From positions 16,659-80,658 of the forward strand of contig JBBHKE010001262.1 of the NCBI GenBank assembly GCA_037447655.1: 64,000 bases of DNA, written 5' to 3'. A model generated the notes under the pieces. That model searched no databases, was not told the origin of the DNA, and was given only the letters and a program-made list of their open reading frames with translations. Numbering within the stretch: the stretch's first letter is position 1; each line of letters begins with the position of its first letter. The position numbers were made by a program, and so were the translations under genes. The DNA is from Zygnema cylindricum (taxonomy: Eukaryota > Streptophyta > Zygnematophyceae > Zygnematales > Zygnemataceae). Below, one piece after another: positions 55,948-64,000 of this stretch.

Positions 55948-58199
55948 CTCAACCAAACTCTAACAAAAGTGCAAAATCTATGTTTTTAGATAAAGGGATA
56001 GATTTCAAATTTTGGGGTGAGACTTTCTCTTGTGCTTCATATATTAAAAATAAAATAGAAACTCGAGCCGTGGAAAAGAAAACACCATATGAAGTGTGGA
56101 CCGAAAGAAAACCTAATGTTAGTCACTTTCGGGTTTTTTTGTAGTAATTGTTTTATTCTGGAAAAACTTCATATATTCAAACTTAGTCTGAAATCAGTTC
56201 CCAAAATTTTTATGGGATATGATGATGAGTGTGTAGGCTCTAGAGTACATAATAAAGATAGGAAAACTCTTCAAATAGCTATGAATATTCAGGTTAAGGA
56301 AGAAACTCAATCGGTGGATGTTTTTGGTATGATATATTTTGAGAAGAATGCCAAAATCCAAGAATATGTAATTTTTGATAGTGTTCCTTTTACCTTTTCC
56401 ACCACCTCTTCCTCATCTAGCCATAGCGCAACATCTCCTATTCATAATCCGGACACTCTTGCTGTTCCACTTGTCTAGGATACAGGACCACCTCCACCTC
56501 CTCCTCCTCCTCCTTGGCGCCCACGTACGGATCAAACAGTTCCAACCTCAGATTTTTTGGGGGAAGAAGGCAAAGCAGGCTCCAATGTAAACTAGTGGAG
56601 CATTCTTTATTTTTTGCCAACCCGATGGAACCGGTCACAATACAAGAGGCTTTTTCAGCTTCGGAAAAAGATCAATGGATCTTCACAGTAACGATGAAAT
56701 GCGATCGTTAATGGAGGCTCAAACTTGGGAGCTTGTAGAGCTTCTGTCGGATCAAAAGCCTATAGGCTCTAATTGGGTCTTTAGAGTTAAGTTGAATCCG
56801 ATAATTCTATTGAAAGATATAAGGCTAGGCTTGTTGAAAAATAGAATAGTTAGAAGGAGGGAGTTGACTATGAAGAGACTTTCTCTCTGGTTGTCCGGTT
56901 TCCAACTATTAGAATTTTGTTGTCTTTAGCGGCCATTGAGGATATGGAATTACATCAAATGGATGTTAGGACCGCTTTCTTGCATAGATGTTTAGAGGAA
57001 ATGATTTACATGAAGCATCCTCAAATGTATGAAGAGACCGGAAAAAAAATATGGTCTGTAAGCTGTTGAAATCCTTGTACAGTCTCAAGCGGGCTCCCCG
57101 TAAGTGGAATCCTAAACTAGAGTTTAAAACTTCTCTCAAATTTGTGAGGATTAGCTATAACCCCTCAGTCTATGTTATAGAAGGGGAAGATGGGATTATT
57201 TACATTACAGTGTATGTAGATGATATGTTGCTGCTAAGTAAGTCATTAAATGAGATTAACAAAATAAAGGCCGCATTGAAATCAAGATTTGAGATGAAGG
57301 ATTTAAGGGAGGCAAAGTATATTCTTGGAATTCAAGTAGAAAGGGATACAGATAAGAGAAACATCTATCTAACGCAACATGAAGCAATAGCGAATGTGCT
57401 TCAAAAGTTGAGCATGGCAGAGGCAAATGAAAGTGCCACTCCTATGGAATTTATGCAAAAAGTGGAAGGCATGGAGACCAATGGAGGAGTCATTTTTGAT
57501 GACACCTTCGAATCAGGGGAGGCAAATTTTATGGCCACCATTCCATACTGGCAGATTCTCGACAGCCTAGTCTACTTCATGAACTGTACGAGGCCGAACA
57601 TTACCCCAGCAGTTGGTGTTTTGAGCTTGAGTTTACATAATCCGAGGAAATTGGATTGGGAGGCAGCACAGAGGGTTCTTTTTTTCCTTGCAGGGACACC
57701 GAATCTTCGACTTGCTGTCGGTGGAGATGAAGTCAAAATTCAGACTAGGAGCGAAGCTAGCTACGGAGACATGCCAAGTTGTCATTCCACCAACGGATTC
57801 ATTTTGAAGATTGGAAGTGGAACATGCTACTGGAGCAGCAAGCTTCAAAAGGTATCAGCTCAGTCTAGAATGGAGGTTGAATATATGACGGCAAGTTCAG
57901 CTGTGAAGGAGTTATTGTGGTTACAGTCTCTCCTTCAAGAACTTTATTTTATGCAATCCAAACTTCATATTGTGTGGTGTGACAACCACGCAGCTAGTGG
58001 GGTTGCATCTAACCCGAGTCATCACTTCAAAAGCAAACACATTGATATCAAGTTGCATTTTGTGAGAGAGAAGGTAATTAACAAAATTTTGAAACTCGGT
58101 TATCTGTCGGATGAGAAGATGGTAGCACATATGATGACTAAGCCTTTACCGGCACCTAAATTGAAGTTTTATATGTAGGAATGTGGACTTAGTGGCTGA
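55948..58199 (+). pseudogene. D2 integrase end, RT and RNase H
   Basis: Resumes with LNQTLTKSAKSMFLDKGIDFKFW. Linker with a Pro run (about 56485-56515), then MEPVTIQEAF. RT N-part frameshifted (56700-57050). 57051-58178 is an open 375-codon stretch with VYVDDMLLLSK (YVDD intact, about 57205), TPMEFMQK, RNase H RSEASYGD (WSD changed to RSE), CDNHAASG (CDNQ changed) and KHIDIKL. A TAG ends it at MTKPLPAPKLKFYM. Confidence 0.86.
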
Positions 58200-58222
58200 G
58201 AGAGTCTTAAGGTTTAAAGGAG

Positions 58223-59019
58223 TTGTTTTTTGAAACCTTTAGTCCTCTATATATCTCGTGTGTGAAAAAGAGATTTCGAACATAGTCATTTTTGTCTACA
58301 GGATGAATTGTTGTAGACAAAATTTAGTGTTGTATGTAACTCTAAAGCAAGTACACAAATTCGGTACACTCCAAGCACACGTGTCGGTCAGTGAGGAAGT
58401 GAAGATTGTTTGTTCCGTGCGACAAAGTACAGTTTCATTTGGGGACCGGATTTACACGTGGAGGTTCATCTTCGGTTATGAAAGAATGCGCGGATGGCGG
58501 ACGGAGTCCGCCGTCATTTTTGGAAGAGAAATATTGACTGCGTCGTCATTTCAGCGGACGAACTTTGACCGCGTACTATTTTATTTTAGCGGTTGTAAGT
58601 TTTTAGGTTGATGTAAGTATTTGTGTACGGTTGACGGCGGGGATTTTGTTTTGATAAATTTTAGTGTACCGGTTAACCACGATAATTGTGTACGGCGCGA
58701 TGAGTTGTAGGTTCACTTGTATATTTAGGACTTATAATATTTTTGGAGTTAGGAATTCCTTGTATGGAAAATCTGCAAAGAAATTTTTGTGGGTTTTTGA
58801 ATTACAAGATCATTGTGATATTTTGGCAAAACCTTGTGAAATTCCGCATGTGGTTTGTTTGTTTCATAATAGATATTTTGGCAAATTTTCAGACCTAGAG
58901 TGTTTCTGGTTTACTCGGGGCTTTATTGTGAAGTTGGTCATTTTTGGGTTTTCGTGAGAGTTTCCTCTTTATGTATTGAATATCATGGCAACCGCTGGTG
59001 CTTCTTCTTCTTCTTCTAG
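58223..59019 (+). repeat. D2 3' LTR, truncated
   Basis: Diverged family-D LTR starting TTGTTTTTTGAAACC (terminal TG lost) and ending in the gag-start serine codons (ATGGCAACCGCTGG at 58985) where G integrase begins. Two leader hairpins of D1 are degraded here. Confidence 0.8.
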
Positions 59020-59020
59020 G

Positions 59021-59976
59021 GAACCGGTTGTCTCAAGTAAACAGTTTCCTCTTTATTTGCTAAAGTTAAGATTATATTTTTGATGAAGTTAGCGTAGTTC
59101 ATAGATTCAGCACAAAATTGCAATCCTATTTTTTTATCAGTTAGCATACTTCTATACATATCTCCTAGAGTTCTATTGTCTCTTTTTGCTACTCTATTTG
59201 TTCCGGATTATAAGGAACATTTTTCTTATAATGAATTCCTTCCTCTTTAATAAATTCTTCAAATTCCCTTGAGGTGTATTCTTTCCCATTATCACTTCTT
59301 ATCTCTTTTATTGAGGTTTCATATAGTTTTTCCCTCCATACTTAATATTCTTTGAAACATCTAATACCTTTGACTTATGCCAAATAAAGTTTACCTTAGT
59401 ATATCTAGACTAATTATTTGTGATGGTTAGCATCCACCTTTTTCCCCCATGTGAAGCATACCTAGCAGGTACCCAAACATCAGTATCAATCAGATCCAAT
59501 ACTTTCTCTCTTCTAAATGTGGATACCTTTGGAAATAGAAGTCTATGAATCTTTCCTTTGGCACATCCACTACAATCATCCGAGGTCCCTTCATCTCCAA
59601 AAGTAATTCCATCCACTATTCCCTTTTTCTTCATTTTCTTTAAATTATCTAGATGCACATGACCCAACCTTTTGTGCCAAAGCATCATATCAGCAACTCC
59701 TCCCATTTTTCCTTCCATAAAAATTTCCTCCCCTTCCTCGCCATCATCGATGATGGTGGTAGATGTTCTAACGGTTGTAGTGGTGGAGGTGCGAGAAAAA
59801 CGTGTTCCTCCAAACCTCGGTGGTGGTGGGAATCAAATTTGTTCGGACACTATGCCCCATAGGTGCTTCTCAAAGTGTTCTTCCTCCATCATCGTTTCCC
59901 AATAAAAGAATTTGGATCCATCAAATATGGGCACCCTAGAGGGTGGGCCCATAACTTGCAATTCTCTGGTCTCCAT
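59021..59976 (-). pseudogene. G gag-integrase deletion fusion
   Basis: ATG at 59976 (METRELQVMGPPSRVPIFDG), gag N-terminus of about 75 residues with a frame problem near 59835. At a GGAGTTGC junction (about 59698) the sequence passes straight to ADMMLWHKRLGHVHL. About 1.6 kb (rest of gag, knuckle, protease) is missing. Integrase reads IDTDVWVPAR, then degrades with stops to NYANFIKN near 59080. No activity expected. Confidence 0.82.
59942..59956 (-). promoter_or_regulatory. G primer binding site inside gag
   Basis: The minus strand AGTTATGGGCCCACC differs by one base from the initiator tRNA-Met anticodon-arm complement and is read as gag QVMGPP. Confidence 0.75.
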
Positions 59977-60526
59977 TGACCCACAGAATGGGCAGCTCTG
60001 TAAAGCCTCTAGGATAATGTATGCCCTTTCCTCTTTCCTCATGAATAATTGCCACCATGGCACAAAAGTATTCTGACCACCCTCACCCCTGTGGGGACAT
60101 AAATCCCCTAAGCCAAACGCAAAAATAATCACTGACTCCTCTGAGCTGTAAGTTATGGCTGGTCAAATGTGACCTTTATAGTTATAAGCTCTTTTAGAGA
60201 GAGGTACCTAAATTTCACTAAGTCTTGGTCTACCTACTCACAGCTACCTATTGCTAAACCATAGTCCAATAGGAACATTCTATAGTACAACAAGGTACAG
60301 TGGTCGAAGTACTTCTTGTACAGCCATTATATGACATGGCTTTCAAGGTGACGTCTGTCAAATCAGGAGCCATGGTTCCTCCTCTCGTCTTCTCCGTTTT
60401 CCAATTATGTGACATCACGTGGCATCGGGTGACGCTATCTCTAAAACCCGTCAAAAGCTCATTCCGGGTGGCAGTTGCAACGACGGCCATCCGATCAAAT
60501 ATATTTACAAGGTTTTGATTCGCGTC
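59957..60526 (-). repeat. G 5' LTR, partial
   Basis: Ends GAATTGCA in sense; U5, leader, promoter region (GTAC motifs near 60295-60320) and a CACGTGG G-box near 60418. The 5' half, where a tRNA-like unit would be, is missing, replaced by H's LTR at 60527. Confidence 0.8.
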
Positions 60527-60769
60527 TGAAATTCTATGGGCTCCATTGCCCACAGAATTCGCAGATCCAAAAGAAGCTAATCTAGTAGTGTCATTTTGGC
60601 ACAAACTACGAATTAGCCTAGACAGCCATGGCTCTAGCTCTCTCTCTGGTCTTCAGTGACTGCAACAAGTATGGGGACCGGAGAGAGTTGAGCTAGAAGC
60701 AGGCTGCCTTTGCTGACTTACTCTATTTATTTTTCCAATACAGACCTAGAAAATACATAAATTTCAACA
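60527..60769 (-). repeat. H 3' LTR, 243-bp deleted form
   Basis: Keeps both LTR ends, the gag ATG (60546) and the stem-loop (60634-60696), but lacks about 985 bp including promoter and both tRNA-like units. The break lies in an imperfect short repeat (AATCTAG..AGT) present at 62866-62876 and 63849-63860 of the full LTR. Confidence 0.85.
60634..60696 (-). other. conserved LTR stem-loop (H 3' LTR)
   Basis: Strongest copy: CTAGCTC..TCTCTCTGGTC pairs with GACCGGAGAGA..GAGCTAG around the loop CTTGTTGCAGTCACTGAAG (element sense). The stem differs in sequence from the other LTRs while pairing is kept. Confidence 0.7.
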
Positions 60770-60782
60770 CTCCCCTTATTTT
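60770..60782 (-). promoter_or_regulatory. H polypurine tract
   Basis: AAAATAAGGGGAG abuts the 3' LTR, identical to H2, Ec and E. Confidence 0.8.
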
Positions 60783-60787
60783 CTAGT

Positions 60788-61276
60788 CTACTTTCTTTTC
60801 AACTCCCAATAAAAATATATATATATAAATATATTTTTCCTTCTTCTCTTTTTCTTCTTTCTTTTCTCCTCGTAAAACTTCTTTCTTTTCTCCTCATAAA
60901 ACTTTAAGTGAATACTCTCGTATTTTAAAAGGTCCATTAGATGAGCTGAAATAAACATTCCATCTTGCTGATCACACATTTTATTAAGCATACCATTTTC
61001 CATAAATCCGAGCAAAGATTTTATCCCACTCATTTCTTTTCCATCTACACAGAATTCGATTTCCCTCTTGCAATTCAAAAAACCAGCCCCATCTCCAATC
61101 TTCAACTCACACCCAGATGCTAACCCTTTTACAGGCACACCTTCATAAATGACATCACTCCAATTAGTGATGTCAAAAACATTACCCCCCAAAATTATCC
61201 TTAAATCAAGATTCCCCACTAAGTTCCTCATAAAATCTACATCTTCCGAACTCATATTTTTATCCATGATACTCAC
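60788..61276 (-). pseudogene. H RNase H remnant with lysine-rich tail
   Basis: Aligns with copia RNase H: MRNLVGNLDLRIILGG (for MRYLVGTRDLWLHLGG), WSDVIYEG, CDQQDGMF (for CDNQAAI), then a diverged SIHLKFYEEK in place of HIDIRLHFVREK. Two catalytic Asp positions survive and the third is uncertain. The C-terminus has a duplicated KFYEEKRK unit (27-bp repeat, about 60840-60910) and a basic tail. It overlaps the gag frame at its start in another frame. Activity is unlikely but not excluded. Confidence 0.7.
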
Positions 61277-61917
61277 CCCATTTTCTCAACTTTTCCTCAC
61301 TCGCTCCCATGGAATTCTTTCCACTCTCACTTTTTAACTTTATTCCCAATATATATTTATCCTCCCTTAAACCTTTCATTAAATATTCCTCTTCTCCCCT
61401 ATCTTTTAAAACCTCCTTTAGATTTACTTCTCCCCTTTCCTCGAAAGTCGTTGAAGTCTCGTTTTCCCACCAGTTTTCTGTTTTCAAAATATCTTTTAAA
61501 TTATCCTCACTATTTTTATTTTTTCCTTTTTCAATTATAGATTCTAGATTTGACTTTCTATAATTCTTGACATCTTCGTCATGTCTAATTCCCTCAAGTA
61601 TCTTCTCTCTCTTTACTTCCCTTATACCTCCAAAAGCACACTGTTGCTTTCTTATAATTTCTGTGTGTTTTTCTCTCTTCTCCATTCTACCAATGTGAGG
61701 AAGCTCAAAAAAATCTTCAACCTCTTTCTCCTCTTCCCTTTCTTCCTCCTCATCCACATTCCAACTTCTAAGTTCTTCCAAACAAGGGCACTCCTCCAAA
61801 TAATGACCAGGTTCTCTACAACAGAAGCAAACACCATTTTTCAAAGTTCCCCTTTCTTTTCCTCTCCCTCTCTTTCCACCAAAGTTCCAATAAGGTTTAC
61901 CTTCATCTTTCTTCCTC

Positions 61918-62030
61918 TCATCACGCTTCCGCCAACCACCGCCGTTCCTCTCATCACGCTTCCGCCAATCACCACCAGCTCCGTTCCTCTCATCACGCTT
62001 CCGCCAATCACCACCAGCTGTAAATACATT
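61918..62030 (-). repeat. triplicated coding repeat in H gag
   Basis: The 45-60-bp unit encoding GGDWRKRDERNG occurs three times before the zinc knuckle; E1 has a single GADWRKRDEE at the same place. It adds basic residues likely to bind RNA. Confidence 0.85.
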
Positions 62031-62797
62031 CACCTTGTCACTTCCCCTATGAAGCTCCAAAGTGCTTTCCCTCATAAGAATTATCCCCATGGTAAAGCTC
62101 CAAGTCCATGAGGAACCATCAATTGCCTGCATACGACAAATTATGTTTTCGTACTCATCTGGGAGATTCATGATTAGTGTATTAATCTTTCTCTCCTCAG
62201 ATTCTACATATCCCGCACTAGCAAGCTCAACATATAACGCAACAATGTCATTGCAAAACTCTATCATGTTACCGCCTTTATAAATATAGGAATCTATTTC
62301 TTGTTTTACTAATTGTTTCCTCTGAATAGTCTCACTCTTATAAATTTGACTTAGTGCTTCCCATATCTCTGAAGACGTAGTTAAATTTATAAGAGTGATA
62401 GCTATAAACTTAGATACGTTTCTAAGTATGAGATGTTTTGCTATGGTGTTTTATACTCCCAGATTTTAATGTCACTTTCTTCAGTTTTAGTTGTAACCCC
62501 TACAAGTGGAACCATAGTCGAGAGCTTAGCTCCCCTCACCATCGGTGTTCATTTTCCCTTCTCCCATTTTCCCCTTCCAAGGCAATGATTTTGCCTTCAC
62601 CTTCCTTTGCAACTGAAATACGGTTGGTTTTCTGGGAAACCCCAAATGATTCCCCGTAGTTAGTTCCTCCAAAGCCCAATGGCGGACACCTCACTTGTCC
62701 CGAAACAATTCCCCATAAGTGCTTTTCGAAAAGCAACCCCTCAATCATAAACTCCCAATAAGTGAATTCTGTTCCATCAAACATAGGCACCCTAGAT

Positions 62798-62812
62798 AGT
62801 GGGCCCATAACC
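62798..62812 (-). promoter_or_regulatory. H primer binding site inside gag
   Basis: The minus strand GGTTATGGGCCCACT follows the LTR end and pairs with the initiator tRNA-Met anticodon arm at 14 of 15 positions; it is read as gag VMGPL. Confidence 0.8.
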
Positions 62813-63631
62813 TGAAATTTTATGGGCTCTATTGCCCACAGATTTCGCAGATCCAAAAGAAGCTAATCTAGATAGTGCCGACTCCAAGTTGATATAACCT
62901 CAAATGAATGATCCCTTGACAATTAGAACCCCAATACACCTTCACCCTTGTGAAGAGAAGACCTTCTGTGTGCTCAGTTCCACCACAGAATGCAAAGTTT
63001 GAATATGTGTTTTGGACAATATTCCCCACTTTGACTTTCCCGTTGAATAAGTGCCACCCTGGCACGCAATGACTCTGACCAGCTACACCCCTGTGTTGCT
63101 TGGACTCCCTTGAGTTCGCAGCAAAAAGAATCACTGAATTTGCTCACCCGAGCATTAAGTTATGGCTGGTGAAAGATGACCTTTATAGTTACAAGCTCTC
63201 TTGGAGAGAGTTACCTAAATATCACTAAGTCCTGGTCTGCCTACTCACGACTACCTACTACTAAACCCTGGTCCAATAGGAACACTTTATATTACAAAAA
63301 GGTACAATGGGCGATGTACTTATTGTACGGATATTGTACGACATGGTCTACAAGGTGACACCTGGTAAATCGGGAGCCATGGTTCCTTCTCCCATCTTCT
63401 CTGGTATCAAATAACGTGGCGCCACGTGGCAATGCATGACGTTATCTCCGAATGCCCCCAAAAGCTCACTTCGCGTGGCGGCTACAATGTCGGTCGTTAG
63501 ATCAAAACATAATTTACACTGTTTAGATTCGCGTACATGCAGGAATTGTTCCTCTTCGTTAGTCTAGTGTTAATTAGCTGATGCGTCAAGGTTTATATTC
63601 CTTTGAAACAAGACACCCGTATCGTTTCGTT

Positions 63632-63708
63632 AGCGCCTTGTTGGATAAGGCATACCACTACAATCAATTCTATATACCCAGGTTCAAATCTGGTTAGGAG
63701 CAGTTTTT
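63632..63708 (+). ncRNA. candidate antisense tRNA-like Pol III unit 1 (H 5' LTR)
   Basis: Acceptor-like GCGCCTT pairs 5 of 7 with the 3' segment AGGAGC. Box A TTGTTGGATAAGGCATACC, T-arm CCAGG-TTCAAAT-CTGG, then TTTTT (63704-63708). Confidence 0.55.
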
Positions 63709-63790
63709 GGTTATTTGTTGGTTTGTTAAAATTCTCTACTTGTTTCCTGATAAAAACCTATTATAACAAACGTATTCCATTGTTGACTCT

Positions 63791-63868
63791 AAGTTATAGG
63801 CTAAAGCTATCGGCTGTTAGAGGGTGGTAGGTACTAGGATCAAATCTTGAATCTAGCAGTATCATTTT
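63791..63868 (+). ncRNA. candidate antisense tRNA-like Pol III unit 2 (H 5' LTR)
   Basis: Box A TATAGGCTAAAGCTATCGG, B-box region AGGATCAAATCTT, TTTT 63865-63868. It lies about 80 bp after unit 1; this is the only LTR in the window with two units. Confidence 0.45.
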
Positions 63869-64000
63869 GGTACAAACTAGGAATTAGCCTATCCTCTTTA
63901 GACAGCCATGGCTCTAGCTCTCTCTGTGGTCTTCAGTGGCTGCAACAAGTATGGGGACCGGAGAGAGTTGAGCTAGAAGCACGCTGCCTTTGCTGACTTA

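Larger units (their letters stand above)
53167..59019 (+). mobile_element. D2: 5'-truncated family-D copia element
   Basis: Starts within gag at YVLASEQNEV, fused directly to U. It continues through protease, integrase, RT and RNase H and ends in a truncated 3' LTR. It carries a solo C LTR (54762-55942) in integrase. It is older than D1 (many more stops) and lacks D1's octapeptide repeat. Confidence 0.87.
59020..60526 (-). mobile_element. G: internally deleted copia element
   Basis: Minus strand: partial 5' LTR (59957-60526), 20-nt LTR-borne gag start, gag N-terminus, then a direct jump into GAG-pre-integrase and integrase, which end at 59020. It is of the same subfamily as E1. The 3' half is lost at D2, and the LTR is cut by H's LTR. 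Confidence 0.82.
61260..62832 (-). pseudogene. H gag with fused RT-tail remnant
   Basis: The start codon in the LTR is ATA (62830-62832) here but ATG in the 3' LTR. Gag begins with VMGPLSRVPMFDG, is frameshifted near 62450, then open from about 62430 to 61260. It contains gag helices, a triplicated GDWRKRDERN unit (61918-62030), the zinc knuckle CFCCREPGHYLEEC (about 61800-61840) and a Glu/Lys-rich acidic region. It then joins LREDKYILGIKLKSESG, an RT fragment from after YVDD. Protease DSGA, integrase and YVDD are absent. More than 335 codons without a stop contrasts with its neighbours' decay. Confidence 0.75.
60527..64000 (-). mobile_element. H: compact copia derivative lacking protease, integrase and RT core
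   Basis: 5' LTR 62813 to beyond 64000, internal region of only about 2.0 kb (60770-62812), 3' LTR internally deleted (60527-60769). Full A-type elements here have about 4.3-4.4 kb inside. Its purine tract, primer site and LTR signals are intact, so it looks like a non-autonomous element that could have been copied using enzymes from a relative. Confidence 0.85.
62813..64000 (-). repeat. H 5' LTR (runs off window)
   Basis: At least 1188 bp. In plus-strand order: LTR end, a roughly 90-bp segment absent from other families (62865-62990), leader hairpin (63103-63116), GTAC promoter motifs (63295-63345), G-box GCCACGTGGC near 63420, two tRNA-like units, and the stem-loop near 63912-63975. The LTR start lies beyond 64000. 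Confidence 0.87.

Noticed and set aside
60788-61276. A novel host gene
   Set aside because: It aligns residue by residue with copia RNase H blocks and sits between a copia purine tract and gag, so it is element-derived.

Overview
The window is a plant-type repeat region built almost entirely of Ty1/copia LTR retrotransposons inserted into one another. I found no intact host gene, rRNA, ordinary tRNA or CRISPR array. A land-plant nuclear genome is likely from three things: copia gag-pol order (zinc knuckle, protease, GAG-pre-integrase, integrase, RT, RNase H), G-box (CACGTG) promoters in the LTRs, and dense nesting. The species cannot be fixed from this sequence. My labels are H1, E1, M, H2, E3, D1, Ec, E, C2, Ef, U, D2, G and H.

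Layout. H1 (minus, 1-11560) is split by E1 (plus, 1549-7779, target duplication GCTTC). A tandemly duplicated H1 LTR unit follows (11561-12880), then a truncated family-C LTR (12971-13326) and an RT fragment M (minus, 13327-13977). H2 (plus, 13978-32183) carries E3 (14109-20524) inside its 5' LTR and the young element D1 (minus, 23246-29525) inside its integrase. Ec (plus, from 32184; 3' LTR to 41940) is split by E (minus, 34348-40637). Next come a family-C LTR (C2) holding a solo D LTR (42000-43007), then Ef (minus, 44419-48116). U is an unclassified gag-like region (48117-53166) holding a solo LTR (50974-51980). D2 (plus, 53167-59019) holds a solo C LTR. G and H (both minus) close the window, and H's 5' LTR runs off the end.

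Coding capacity is decayed. Every gag-pol has stops, frameshifts or deletions. D1 is the freshest: two 1001-bp LTRs differing at about 19 sites, with only four internal stops. H is a compact derivative that keeps gag and an RNase H remnant but has lost protease, integrase and the RT core.

The most interesting material is in the LTRs. The A-type families (H1, E1, H2, E3, Ec, E, Ef, G, H) share five features: (i) the gag ATG lies 20 nt inside the LTR; (ii) the primer binding site GGTTATGGGCCCACC matches the anticodon arm of initiator tRNA-Met (half-tRNA priming, as in Drosophila copia) and is itself translated as gag codons; (iii) a conserved stem-loop sits near the LTR start; (iv) GTAC-rich and G-box promoter modules precede a TATA box; (v) a tRNA-like unit with box A, box B and an oligo-T terminator always runs antisense to the element. 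I count 15 such units in 13 LTRs, of several unrelated tRNA-like types. A system of LTRs carrying antisense Pol III units is my main candidate for something undescribed.
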